Below, piece after piece: positions 35,828-47,012 of a stretch of DNA of 64,000 bases. The position numbers and the translations under genes were made by a program. Position 1 is the first letter of the stretch, and each line of letters begins with the position of its first letter. Location: the NCBI GenBank assembly GCA_003971905.1, contig RSEE01000049.1, forward strand, positions 310,001 to 374,000, written 5' to 3'. The notes under the pieces were generated by a model. It saw only the letters and a program-made list of their open reading frames with translations, made no database searches and was not told the origin of the DNA. The DNA comes from Moniliella sp. 'wahieum' (Eukaryota > Basidiomycota > Moniliellomycetes > Moniliellales > Moniliellaceae).

Positions 35828-37529
35828 ATGGTTCTCGTTCTCTTTGAGACGGCTGGTGCGTACGAGCCATCGCATCTGTGTTTTCAGGAGCTGACCACCG
35901 GACCGTTCAGTTGGCTTTTGTCTCTTCCAGCTCGCATCCCCCACGTCCGCTATCAAGAGCGGTGACCTGGCCAAGAAACTCAAGTCAGCCGACGATGCTG
36001 CCAGCCTGATTAAGCTCCAGGCCATTCATCGCTTCACCTCTACTGCCGAGGCGGTGCAGGATGCGTCTGACATTGGCGAGGGCAAGGTTTCCAAGTCGCT
36101 CAAGAAGTTCCTGACGGCCGAGATCAAGGACAAGGCGGCCAAAGGTGGACCAGAGCAGCTGGTTGTGATCGACCCCAAGCTGGGTGGAGCAATTAGCAAA
36201 AAAGTGGGGATCGACGTGTACTCGGACTCGTCGGTCATGGACTTGTACCGTGGTATTCGGGAGCACCTAGCTAGTCTTCTTTCGGCTTCGGGTGCAGCCG
36301 ATGGCTCGGGCGCCGTCGACTCCCGGGACATCTCGACCATGGCGCTGGGTCTGTCGCACAGCTTGTCGCGGTATAAGCTCAAGTTCAGCCCCGACAAGGT
36401 GGACACGATGATTGTTCAGGCCATTGGTCTGCTGGACGACTTGGACAAGGAAGTCAACATTTATGCCATGCGTGTCAAGGAATGGTACGGCTGGCACTTC
36501 CCTGAGATGGGCAAGATTGTGAATGACAATGTTGCCTATGCCAAGTCGATTCGCGCCATGGGATTCCGTACCAACGCGCATTCGACTGACTTTTCTGAGA
36601 TTCTCCCTACTGAGATCGAAGAGACTCTCAAGGCCGCTGCTGAGATCTCGATGGGCACAGAAATCTCCGAGTCGGATCTGGCTCACATCCAAGAACTTGC
36701 CGAGCAAGTCATTAACATCTCAGCCTACCGTGCACAGCTGTACAGCTACCTCCAACAACGCATGTCACACATTGCGCCTAACCTTACCGCCCTTGTAGGG
36801 GAGTTGGTCGGGCACGTCTCATTTCCCACGCAGGTTCGCTGATGAACTTGGCGAAGGCGCCAGCTTCAACGATCCAGATCCTTGGTGCCGAGAAGGCCCT
36901 CTTCCGTGCCCTCAAGACAAAGCACGACACGCCAAAGTATGGTCTGTTGTACCACGCCTCGCTTGTGGGACAAGCACCCAACAAGCTGAAGGGTAAGATG
37001 GCGCGTATGGTGGCGACCAAGACGGCGCTGTCGGTGCGCCTTGATGCTCTGGCGGATGATCAGACCGACGAAGCGCATGCTACATCGACCGGCAATGACA
37101 ACACGGGCCATGCATCAATTGGTATTGAAGCCCGCAATGTTCTGGAACACCGCCTCCACGCTCTTGAGAGCGGAAACTTCTCGGGCGCTCTCAAGAAGGA
37201 TCGGTCTTTTGGTGCGGCCAAGCAGAGCGCATACCAGCCTGAACTTTCCTCTGCCCCACGGACGTACAACGCGGGTGTTGACGCTCCAGTCACGCGCCGG
37301 CTGAGGAGGAGAAGAAGCTTTCCAAGGAGGAGCGGAAGGCAGCCAAAAAGGCTGCGAAGAAGGCAGCTAAGGAAGGAACGTGTCGATGGCTACGTCCGAG
37401 GCGGACGAGAGCAAGAAGCTTTCTAAGGAGGAACGCAAGGCCGCTAAGAAGGCCAAGAAGCGTGCCGCCGAGGAGGATGGGGATGAGAGCAAGACGGAGA
37501 AAAAGAAGAAGAGCAAGCACAGCGCTTGA
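35828..37529 (+). CDS. NOP58, box C/D snoRNP core protein
   Basis: Nop58 is a nucleolar core protein of box C/D snoRNPs, needed for rRNA 2'-O-methylation. Exon 1 starts at 35828 ([10 protein letters not shown]). Exon 2 has the coiled-coil start [18 protein letters not shown] and the Nop signature [20 protein letters not shown] followed by [30 protein letters not shown] and [16 protein letters not shown]. After a frame break near 36810, [20 protein letters not shown] and [16 protein letters not shown] follow. The C-terminus is the usual KKE/D-rich tail, ending SKHSA and TGA at 37527. One extra G at 36810 would restore [17 protein letters not shown]. The segment after ETAG is about 10-15 residues shorter than usual (no GYALFK-like stretch), so exon 1 or the assembly may be incomplete there. 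Very sure of identity. Confidence 0.95.
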
Positions 37530-38908
37530 GGGTTTGTTCCAGGCCCACTTTCATCAATCCTTGCAATTCGTCTTCATCTCGCGGCCGCATGCCCCCCTCT
37601 GGCGGCGCCCCCCCATCCTAACTCCCATCCTAACCCCCATCCAACATCTATCAAAAACACCCAAGATGGCACCACCAGCGGGTCATGCGCTGCTGCATGC
37701 CCGTGTAATTGTATGTCTAGTCAATGACATTGACTTCCTCATAGTTAGGCAACGTCAAGGTAAACTGAAGTGGAAGGCAGGCGTTAACGGAGTTACAAGT
37801 ACCGCGTTCAATATGTAGCCTGCTGCCATGATGGAATCGAGACAGGAACAAGAAGAGTACGTCAGTGACGTGTAAAAAACAGAGGTTACGGTGTTGTGGC
37901 ATACTGTGGATAGATGCCTCGTATTTTGACTGCTTCCGTGACCCTGGTCCATGATTCATGGAATAGGCTTATGTGCGCGATAGTCCGTGCTGCATTCATT
38001 GTGGTGCGACGAAGCCTGTTCCCACGGGTATTTATACACCACGCCTGGACTTCGCAGCTCTCCAGTGCAGCTCCTGAGGGCATCCCCACAGAGTAGCTTG
38101 TCCATATTTTTGGCGCGGGGTGTTGCTCTTCGATTGTGGGTGTACACGAGACCGCTATGATGTTGGAGGCTGGTACGCGCGCGCAAGCACACGACATCTA
38201 TTTCGCCTTCCGTTTTCTTTGTGCTTATATTCGACACTTACGCCCTAATCAATTAAGCAATGCTTTTTACCAGCTGATCAGAGTTTCCTGCTTGTGTGGC
38301 TCTCTTATCATATAGTCAACACAGTAGCCGAGGGCATTTCATGGAAAGTCCACGGAGCAGTACTGAGGCTAAAGCAGGTGCTCACTTAATACTTAAGATA
38401 TAGGGTTGTCTTGGGCGCAGCGCTCAGCTGAGCGTTCACAGAACACTCGGATGCTCCCGTGTACTAAAGTTAAACCCGTAAGTCCCCTCTTTCAGATGAT
38501 GCTCAAAGCTAACTCGTATGGTACTTGTTGACCGATGAACCGTTGACCCCGTAGGAGGTCTAGTAGATCCATCACTCATAGCTACAGCATCACGCGGCTT
38601 CGGTTTGATGATGGGAATCTGGGTCCGTGTGCCATAATGCATAAGGTCTTGTTCGTGTACAACTGCCCCTCCAGTGCACACACCATCCGACCACATGAGC
38701 ACTACAAGGGATGATCGAGAGGGAAGGGTAGCATAGCAATACCAATGAGCGGTCTCAGCGCGCCGGTATGCGCATGGGGGGAGGGGGCGTGGGCCATCAC
38801 GCATCCGTCACTTAGTTGAACGCCCTCGGGGATTGAATATTGATACGACCAGGGGCACAATGCATGTGGAAAGCACGCCTTGTGCGAACTGGTCCAACCC
38901 ACAGTTTC
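37530..38908. other. intergenic, no gene seen
   Basis: AT-richer than the flanking genes, no coding block recognised. Contains the 3' ends of NOP58 and of the minus-strand HMG/YABBY-like gene. Confidence 0.5.
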
Positions 38909-39268
38909 CTACTTCTTTTTGTTCTTGTTATTGTCGGGAGAAACGGCCCAGCGGGCGGCAACTTCCTTAATGATTGCTGTAGGGTGAAGGTAGGGCTTCT
39001 CTGCTTGGACGACCGGAAACGTCTTTTTGACAAAGTGCGAGTACAGTGACATCGGACGCTTCGGCTTGTCCTGCAGGGTGGGGCCTTCTTGACGGGCACC
39101 AACGCTGGGGCTGAGAAGTGGACGCAGCGGATTATGCTGGCAGTGGACGCCGGGGGTACACAGCGGAGCGGCAGAGGGCAGGGACAAAGAGCATTGCGGA
39201 GGCAGTGACCATGGAGTAAGGTGGTGGTGGGGCAGGTCGAGAAGAGGCGGCGCACGCCGCACCGTCAT
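38909..39268 (-). CDS. small HMG-box/YABBY-like protein
   Basis: The C-terminal half reads KPKRPMSLYSHFVKKTFPVV, EKPYLHPTAIIKEVAARWAV and ends SPDNNKNKKK with TAA. This is the helix 1-2 core of an HMG box, and its short length and the NNKNKKK end are closest to the fungal YABBY-like HMG proteins, which lack a full third helix. It probably binds DNA. The N-terminus is unsure: the listed frame runs from 39268, but other frames upstream give Arg/Ser-rich, presequence-like starts (MVTASAMLFVPALCRSAVYP near 39210), so one frame change is likely near 39130 and the protein could be mitochondrial. Divergent from the PQ-loop gene. Confidence 0.55.
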   Translation of the reverse strand: MTVRRAPPLLDLPHHHLTPWSLPPQCSLSLPSAAPLCTPGVHCQHNPLRPLLSPSVGARQEGPTLQDKPKRPMSLYSHFVKKTFPVVQAEKPYLHPTAIIKEVAARWAVSPDNNKNKKK

Positions 39269-39384
39269 TTATATCTGCTCTGTGGTCTGCCGAGCTACTT
39301 GAATCTGGGTCAGCGGCGTCCAACGGTGGGCGGGGCAGTATGTACCCCTCTGTCCCCAGGTTGGACGTTAATATATGACCCTCG

Positions 39385-39440
39385 CACATGTCACAACATC
39401 GTCACCCTCGTGTGTCACAATCTCGTCACCTCGTCATAAT
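39385..39440. promoter_or_regulatory. tandem GTCACAA..CGTCACC repeat in divergent promoter
   Basis: GTCACAACATCGTCACCCTCGT and GTCACAATCTCGTCACCTCGT follow one another between the HMG/YABBY-like and PQ-loop genes. Repeated TCGTCAC words could be bZIP/CRE-half sites. Function is inferred only. Confidence 0.35.
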
Positions 39441-39633
39441 TGGGTGTGCATTCCATTCCGCCCGCTCTTCCTTCCGCCGCGCCCGCATGTCCGCCTGGAT
39501 GGGTTTCAAATTGCAAATCACCCCGTCTTTTCCGTTTTCGGGGTTAGGTGCTTGGCATTCGCCAGCTCGCCTCGCAAACTTTGGCCTTCTCTGCCTTTCT
39601 TGACCCCCACTTCCACCACCCCTTCTCTGCCCG

Positions 39634-40713
39634 ATGATCACGCGCGAAGAGCTTGCGGCACCCGTCGCGGCCGTATCGATCGCGTCCTGGATCCTCGTCT
39701 ACTCGCCCCAGCTATACGAGACATGGGCACGCAAATCCGGCGATGGTCTCAGCGTCACCTTCATTTTCATCTGGCTCGCCGCCGATGCGCTTAATGGCAT
39801 TGGCGCCTTTCAACAAAAACTGATGCCGTCGATGGTGGTGCTGGCTGTGTACTACTGCATCTGTGATCTGATTCTCCGTGGCAGTACTACTACTACCGTC
39901 ACCTGCAGCGCATGCGTGCGCGCAAGCACCTCCAAGCTCGTGCCCAAGCCAGTTTTGCCGACGAGTCCACGCCCTTGATTGTCGGTGCGACGGGCGAGGG
40001 GGACGAGGACGACTGGACGACGCGGATTTGGACATTGATTTGACGCACGACCTGGCTGCTGCTGCGGGCAGACGAGGATGTGGCGCATGCCTTGGCCGAG
40101 GACGAGGCGGCTGAAGCGGCCGAGGCACAGCAGTGGTGGATCCCTCTGCTCAAGTACCTGGCTGCTATTTTTTCGTCGTCTGCTCTGGCTTGACCGTGTG
40201 GGCTCTCAGCCCCGCCCCAGGTGATGTGGAGCCCATCTCGATTGCACTGCATGAAGGGCGGAATGGCGTTGGGATGCTCAGGTGGCCGGATGGATCAGCG
40301 CCGTGCTGTACCTCACTTCGCGTATCCCTCAGATCCTGCTCAACCGCAAGACCCACTGCGAGGGTCTGAGCATGGCTCTGTTTTATTTACAGTTTTGGCC
40401 AACGGCACTTATGTCGCTGTACGTGTTCCCTACGATGGGATCTGAGACGAGCCACCTGGCCAAAAGCTGTACGCTGACCCTTTTTTTGGAAGAGCACTAC
40501 TCAAATCGACCGAGCGGTGGTGGGTGATGGAAACCTATCGTGGATCGTGGGCTCGCTGGGGGACGCTGTTATCGATATTTTGTGTTGGGGCAGTTCATCT
40601 ACTATGCCCCGCTCCGGCGCCACGAGGAGCACCTGGCCAAGCGCCGCCGTATCCTCCTCAAAGCCCGGGCGCGCCAACGCCAGCGCGCTGCTGCCAACGA
40701 GTCGGCAGCCTAA
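39634..40713 (+). CDS. PQ-loop transporter (vacuolar basic amino acid, YPQ/Rtc2-like)
   Basis: PQ-loop proteins of the YPQ/PQLC2 type move cationic amino acids across the vacuolar or lysosomal membrane. The start at 39634 gives MITREELAAPVAAVSIASWI, then the first PQ motif in VYSPQLYETWARKSGDGLSV, and FIFIWLAADALNGIGAF, LAVYYCICDLIL. A charged acidic loop follows (39960-40130), then WWIPLLKYLAAIFF, and the second PQ motif in WISAVLYLTSRIPQILLNRK followed by THCEGLSMALFYLQF. The last helices read LSWIVGSLGDAVIDILCWGQ and the C-terminus is Arg/Lys-rich, ending ANESAA and TAA at 40711. Frame changes near 39880, 40030, 40170, 40260, 40420 and 40590. Both PQ motifs are intact. Confidence 0.83.
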
Positions 40714-41190
40714 TGACCTCTCGGGCTATGCTCTTTCATCTCACTTTTGTGCACTGTCTGTACGATCTTGTCTGTACCGTCCCTCACCATATTAGTCATT
40801 GCCCTGCATTTTCACCATCGGGTACTCTGATAGAGGGGCCAGCCGTCGGACTGAGAGGCCAACTCGCTAGCGCACTTCCCTACTAGATCACATTTGGTCT
40901 CGTGAGAGAAGGACGTGAAAGTGGGTGTCGTCGCTATGGGTTACACGACCGCCAGGGCCGGGGGAGGCGCTGGCATGCTGACATAAGTGGGGGGTACTGT
41001 CCAGGGGTAACCTCAACGTTATAATCAGCAGTGCCCGCTTCCTCGGCCAGTCTACTAACCGCTAGCACGCCCAGTGGAGGGGGCAGTGGGGGCTTGGCTG
41101 GGCCGAATGGCGCAGAGCAGGCAGGGCGAGTCTGGTCCCTTGCCATTGCAGCGGGCGAGGGGTAGATGCATTGGTTGGCTCCTCCACCAC

Positions 41191-41227
41191 CTCTCTCTCT
41201 CTCTCTCCCTTCCACCTTGCCCCCGCA
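41191..41227 (+). promoter_or_regulatory. (CT)n tract before the EB1 start
   Basis: A CT dinucleotide run of about 16-18 bp at 41191-41208 lies 20 bp before the ATG at 41228. CT-rich blocks near the transcription start are common in fungal housekeeping genes. Confidence 0.4.
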
Positions 41228-42270
41228 ATGGGAGAGTCGCGCACCGAGCTGATTGCCTGGCTCAACGAGCTTCTCGGCCTGGGCTACACCAAGTCGAGCA
41301 GTGTGGAGGGGGCGGCGTATGCTCAAATCATCGACTCCATCTACGGTTCGTCTCTGATCTGCATTGCTGATCGCTCATGCGTGTCTTCCCTTCCCCACAG
41401 CACAAATGCTGACCTATAATACGCTGTACCAGGCAACGTGCCCATGTCCAAGATCAACTGGAACGCGAAGCAAGAGTACGAGTACTTGGGCAACTACAAG
41501 GTTCTCCAAGAAGTGTTTAAGCGCAACAAGATTGCCAAGCCGATCCCGGTCGAGCGGTGACCAAATGCAAGATGCAGGACAACCTCGAGTGGCTCCAATG
41601 GAGCAAGGTATGTCCTCCTACTTTTCCCCTGCCTTTCTCGATCAAGGACAAAAGCTAACCCACACAGAGGTCTGGGACAGCAACTTCCCAGGGGGAGAAT
41701 ACGATGCCGAGAGCCGTCGACACGGCGCGGTGGCGGGCGCGCATCGCCAGCTGGGCATGCGGCTGGTGGTCATGGCCGTCTGACTGCCGGCCGAGCGCCG
41801 GGGGGCGCAGGGCTGGTGCCGGAACAAGGGCTCGGTCGCCTGTCTCTCCCTCTGCTCGTCGCCCCGGCGCTGCGTCCGCCCGCCGTCGACTCGGCAGCAG
41901 CCGGGCGGCCAGCAGCAGCATGAACAGGATGCAGCGGTTGGCCTCGTTGACGGAAGAGGTGGATGATGCGGGCCAATGTGGCGACGATTGAGCGAGAGCG
42001 CGACTTTTATTTTGACAAGCTTCGTGAGATTGAGATTTTGGTGACGGAGCGACTGGGGCAGGTCGCAAGTTCTGGACACTCGAAGGACGAAGTGGCATCC
42101 TCACCCAACTTCAGACTATCATGTACGCACGGACGAAGGGTTTGCCGTGGAAGGCGAGGAACAGGTGAGTCTTGCGTGATGATCAAGGTGGGAGTTCACT
42201 GTGGGAAACTGGCACAGAGGCTGACGGAAGGTCGAAACAGGGCGCGGTGGATGAAGAACAGATGTTCTGA
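41228..42270 (+). CDS. EB1/Bim1/Mal3 microtubule plus-end protein
   Basis: EB1 proteins track growing microtubule ends and recruit partners. The start at 41228 opens the calponin-homology domain (MGESRTELIAWLNELLGLGY), which runs over three exons: QMLTYNTLYQ, NVPMSKINWNAKQEYEYLGN, YKVLQEVFKRNKIAKPIPVE, KCKMQDNLEWLQWSK and WDSNFPGGEYDAESRR. After an Ala/Ser/Arg linker comes the EB-homology coiled coil VDDARANVATIERERDFYFD with KLREIEILVTERLGQ. The tail, made by the last splice, is acidic and aromatic: DEGFAVEGEEQ joined to GAVDEEQMF, like the EEY/F ends that bind CAP-Gly domains. Stop TGA at 42268. Frame changes near 41433, 41558, 41670, 41740-41960 and 42070; the first is repaired by one extra G (CAGGGCAAC). 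Confidence 0.93.
41346..41400 (+). other. EB1 intron 1
   Basis: Donor GTTCGT at 41346, acceptor CCCCACAG ending at 41400. Joining gives IDSIYAQMLTYNTLYQ. A 55-nt intron. Confidence 0.8.
41608..41667 (+). other. EB1 intron 2
   Basis: Donor GTATGT at 41608, branch-like GCTAACC near 41654, acceptor CACACAG ending at 41667. It falls within the conserved QWSK-R-WDSNFPGG segment. Confidence 0.8.
42165..42240 (+). other. EB1 intron 3
   Basis: Donor GTGAGT at 42165, branch-like GCTGACG near 42220, acceptor CGAAACAG ending at 42240. Joins VEGEEQ to GAVDEEQMF and the stop. Confidence 0.75.
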
Positions 42271-44244
42271 TCCCTCCTCTCTGTGCAGCCATCGCTAGGC
42301 ATCTCATTCTTCGATCCCAATCCCCAATGCCTCCCAGCAGCTCTTGAATACCTTCATCCATTACCCTTGCAAACATCTTTCTCGGGCAATTTGTCCACAA
42401 TGCGTAGAGCATGTGATACGTCCAGGAGGATTTTTTTTCGCGTCCTCACTGTTGGCCTCCTACAACGCCACATCAATCATGCCAGGGTCATTGAAATCTC
42501 AACGTTCAATCCTCAGCTAGTGTGGGGGTTATACTGTACCACTTACGATGAGGGCGAGTGGCGCCCTGGGTTGACGTTCGTCATCGAGATGTGAGATTTT
42601 GGATGTGTGTATAGTCGGAGGAAGATGAAGGGGAAAGGGAGAGGGATATATAGCAACGAAGAGTTTTACATTATGTAAGTGACTTGCAGGCCAAGGACGA
42701 GTGGAGGCCAAAGTGACGAGGAGGAGAAAGAAATGGAACAAGGAAAGCGGGGGCTAGGGGCTACCTATGGATTGACGGCTCTAAGATCGAAGAGAGACAA
42801 ACTGTCCTCTCGGTCCCTGTCAACACACTAAATGAATGACAAGACTGTCACAAGATTGTGCTCCTGTTCCAAAGTGCATGTGGCGATCACCATGCCAGGT
42901 GCTTGCACGGGGACTCGCTTGTCCTACACACTTCGTCCACACTACTATGGATGTTGTGTTATAATAGTAGCAACATGGATATTCTCCTCCAATGAATACA
43001 TGAGAGATGGGTGTGGTCGAGGGCACAGGCGGCAGTCCGACTCGGAAACGTCTGACCAGGCCACAATCGAAGCGTACGTTCTTGTCCAGAAGGCGGAGGA
43101 GGCGATCCCCTGCATCTCACCTCTGGTTAAAACAACTAACTTGAAACGCGGCTTTGCTCCTATTGGACCCGGTCCGTTGTGCTAGGCATCTGGCTTACCT
43201 CGGTCACCACCGCGCAGGCGCAAGTCGTTGACTCCACGCGCAACAGGGGCACAGCCGCCATTCCACTTCCACTTGTGTCTCCACTTGCATCCCCTCCTGT
43301 CCCGCACCGTTCTATAAGACGGACCCCGCGGCCCCTCTCGAACACCGATCCTCAGCGCCGGCATCTCATCCAACCAAGGCAACGGAACCCACGGCTTGTC
43401 CTATTCTCCAGCGCTCGCATCTCATCGGCGGTAGCAGTAACGCAGGCGGCGAGGGGAGGCGGAGACACAAGCGGTAGGGAAAACGGATGAGTCTCTAGCA
43501 GAACCATAAGTCTCCCGCCAGGCACCTGACACCGAATTGGATTGTGACGTGTTGTGCTATAAGGGAGCGATCAAGCTCCTTCCACCACCCTCGGTCGCAG
43601 ATGGCGGACGGCGGAGCCAAGATATATAGTGACGGAATCCTGTCTCCGCGATCGTTCCTCAGATCGAGGATGGCAGTGCCGAGAGCAGTTGCACTGCCAG
43701 GCGTAGCGCAAGTGGAGTGGAAAAAGTGGAAGTGGAAACACAAGTGGGAACAGAAAAGAAGAAGCAACACAAGTGGAAGCACAAGTGGATGTAGATGCGA
43801 ATTGGTTCGCAGGACCCCAAGTATCGCGGCGCAAACATGTGTGGCACACGCTTGCGCCGGGGCGGGCGTGGGGGGTGGGGTACACGAGAGCTGGAGTGAG
43901 CAGGCTGGGAGGTTCTTGTGGGCTGTGGGTTGCGACGAGACTCGGACCAAGGGGAGGAATTGGACGCGGTCGCACGCGCGACCGCTCCTTCGGTCCCTTT
44001 TTCCTTTTCACGAACGCTTTGTGCTCTGTTATCCATGCTCGCATATCCTATGTGGGGCTCTCTGACCCCGGTGCTGTGGGTTCCACTTTTCTTTAGAGTC
44101 TTTATTGTTCTGTACAGGTTGTGGGCATAAAGTAAGTGCTAGTCTGAGTCTACCGTTCATATAGCCGTGAAGCGCTCGAAACGGGGCTGTTCAGCGTAAG
44201 ATTAAATGGTGGAGAAATATGAAACAAGGGCACTGTCCAACAAG
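42271..44244. other. intergenic, no supported gene
   Basis: Several open frames exist at 43180-44130 but they overlap on both strands and show no domain. A block of AAGTGGAA words at 43715-43790 is mirrored by CCACTTCCACTTGTG near 43262, a weak long-range inverted similarity. Confidence 0.45.
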
Positions 44245-44324
44245 GGCCTCTTGGCGCAGCGGTAGCGCGTGAGATTCAGTTCCTGGCTTCCTCAAGGTCA
44301 TCCGTTCAAATCGGGTAGGGGTCA
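44245..44324 (+). tRNA. tRNA-like gene, identity uncertain
   Basis: The sequence folds as a class-I tRNA: acceptor stem GGCCTCT pairing AGGGGTC (44317-44323), D arm GCGC/GCGC with loop AGCGGTA, variable loop AGGTC, T arm ATCCG-TTCAAAT-CGGGT, then A as discriminator and a T6 run at 44327-44332 that would stop RNA polymerase III. A box TGGCGCAGCGGTAGCGCG and B box GTTCAAATC are good. The anticodon arm is 25 nt rather than 17: TGAGA pairs CCTCA with one A-C mismatch, leaving a possible 8-nt intron (44281-44288) and CAG at the anticodon position. CAG would be leucine, but leucine tRNAs have a long variable arm, absent here. It may be a decayed or erroneous copy. Confidence 0.6.
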
Positions 44325-46977
44325 TCTTTTTTGCGTCCTCCCAAATTTCTTGTTTACCACTCTTCTGCTTAAATAGAGCCGTCTTCGGGCGTCCCCCGGC
44401 CTTTGAGTCAACGATACTCAGCATTTCATTGTCCACCATTCATAACACTAGCCATGAGTAAGCATACATAATAGTCACGTTCAACATTGGTTTTCTCTCA
44501 GTCTGTTGTGGTGACGACGGCACGCTTGCAGTGTGCTATATATGCCAACCGCCAAACCAAAAACTGCCAAGATGATGCCAAAAGATGATGAAAACAGAGT
44601 CTCATCGCTATGTCTGACACACCGGTTGGGAAAGTGAGAAATATACATAACACATATAACTGATGGAGCAATAATGGAGGGAATAGGCTGCTGAAGCGAG
44701 CCGTCTTGAACCACACGCAGTACTCTCTGATTTTTGTCTTTTCTGACCTCTCTCGGTTAGTCAAGACAGATGGATTGTCGAAGATCGTTCCGTCTGAATC
44801 GCTATAACCACACGCAGCTTGCATGATGCTCAGAAACTTCTTTCACGGTCTATAATGGTCGAAATATGGGCACAGCCTTTTGTTCCCTCCGTCGAACAAC
44901 AAAAACATCCCACAAGCCTTCTCTTTTCTTTCTTGTGGGCACACAACTACATGCTATTCGCACACAGATGGCACCATGGACACACTACAATACTACCGTG
45001 GCACGACTTGATGGCTCATCGCTCATCGGCTGCACGATTCGAGCTCCTTCATCAACAGTGCTTCGGTAACTATAGTAACTCTTCACATAATTTTGGATGT
45101 CGTGCGGTGGAAAATGAATAATGGTGCCACCATGGAACTAAGAATTGAACGCAGGACTGAACGCAGGGCTGCTAATGAACGTAAAACTGTGGATGAAGTT
45201 TGCACCAATGGAAACTGAGTGCACTAGGTTCACTATGAGGCCGGGAGGATGGAGAGTATAACACTCATAGATATATTTTGCTCATAAGAACTGTGTGAAA
45301 GAATCGGCTGAGGGCAGTGCACATGCAGGATGATCGATGATCTAACTGAGCGCTTTAACAATTTTATACTCGCAAATCCTCATTCACGCCGTGGATACAG
45401 ATTGTGGTGTGACGAGGAGACCACCAACAACGAAAGAGAACAGATAGAACAGAGGGATAAAGGGAAGTAGCTTGTGCGGCAGCGCGTGGCATCGAGAATG
45501 GCCCCGTGTTTGAGACCACGGTGCAAAAGAACAAGTCGTCCGTTCGCCATGCAGAGAGAGAGTACGGTGGTATGGTCCCCGTTAGCGGATAAGATATTCC
45601 AGCGATGTGGCCGATATAGCCATGGAAGTGTTGCCACATCATGCATCACTCCTCACAATCTCCTAAAGGAAAGGCCGATGGCCAGAAATGGGATTCATCA
45701 GTTCACTATCAAGTATCCGAGTACCGACGATGACCACTCATTCAGTACAGGCAACTCCTCATGCTCTTAGTCGTCTTTCTACTCCCTGCCTAGTCCACCA
45801 GCTCCCGTCCTCAGCTCTTCGTTCCTCAGTCCTCCCAGTCCGTGTGTGTCTTCCCCGTGCCACGTCGAAGCCCAGCTCAGTTCACCCGCTTGTGATACTG
45901 CCTACAGCCACGCCCCCAGTCCCAGTCAGTTCCAGTTTAGCAGCGCAGGTCCTCCGCTGCCTCATCCCTTTCCTGTACCACGAATGCTTCAGACGCGCTA
46001 CTGCGCCCAAGCCGGTGCTACGCAGCTTTGTCACATGCACCGCATCTGCACAGCCGCCTCTTTCTGCTATACGCCGAGAGGCCTTTTCTAGTCCCTAGCT
46101 CCGCTCGGATCCACAAATCAGCTCAAGCGCATAACTACCGTGAGTCGACCTTCCGTAATTAGGGGATTGAACCCCGTACAACTATTTCCTGGGTGAGCGG
46201 TGAGCGCTGAGCCTCAGCCCCCTGGCGGGGGGCCCGCCCGTGACATTTTACCCGATTCACCCAGTGATGGAGACAGTTGGATGGGTGGAAGGTAGACACA
46301 CGGGACACGTCAAAACGCACCACGGATGGTGAGTTGTGTAGACGTATACTTGGTGGCGCGAGGGGCCGAGGTTGTGATGAATGCTGGGTGCTGGGGGATG
46401 GTTGGTGGTAGTGCTAAGCATGTTACATGATGTCTTTCATTATGCTACGTTGCTCCTGCCAACCGTGACGCGCTGCATATCCTCGGCTAAAGCCAACGCC
46501 GATGAGCAAGCGGCGCAGGGAAGCCCTGACCGTGATCGGTGGCCGGACTGGGTACTGGTTTGTGATGTGCGACATGTGACCGGTGATCTCAGGCAGAGAA
46601 CTGTGAGGTAGTGAGACAAGGCTCACTCAGGTCCAACGTCCGGCTCGAGCAGGTACCTACCCTCGGACCAACCCTCAGGCCCTGAGACTCCTCAGGCCTG
46701 AGGCCCGATGCATGATGTCTGATGCACCTGATGATACAAATGTAAACATCCTGTGCCTGAGTACCTGAATACACCCTATCGAGTGGGGCAAAAGGATCTC
46801 TGTGCTGCTTTGCTCCGTCGCTCAGTATACTGAACTCAGTATGCCGGTCCTTCGGCGCATTTTCGGGATTTCCAGGTTCAAGTGAAGCTTAGGGTTATTA
46901 ATGTGGACAGAAAGTGCTAGCGAGTCACCCGGTCGACCCGAACACCCCGGTCACCGGTCACCGCGCCCGAACAGCCA

Positions 46978-47012
46978 AAGTGACGTGTGACGTGTGACGT
47001 GTGATCGATTAT
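46978..47012 (+). repeat. tandem GTGACGT words
   Basis: TGACGTGTGACGTGTGACGTGTGATCGATTATCGATT has three head-to-tail GTGACGT units. TGACGT is the bZIP/CRE core, but no gene starts nearby. Confidence 0.55.

Noticed and set aside
43179-44130. Several open frames of 100-170 codons
   Set aside because: They overlap on opposite strands and show no domain, signal or intron pattern.
45688-46098. A Ser/Pro-rich 136-codon frame
   Set aside because: Composition follows local CT-richness and no conserved motif or start context was seen.
46140-46215. A GGTTCAATCC word suggesting a second tRNA on the minus strand
   Set aside because: The T stem has an A-C mismatch and no matching D or acceptor stem was found.
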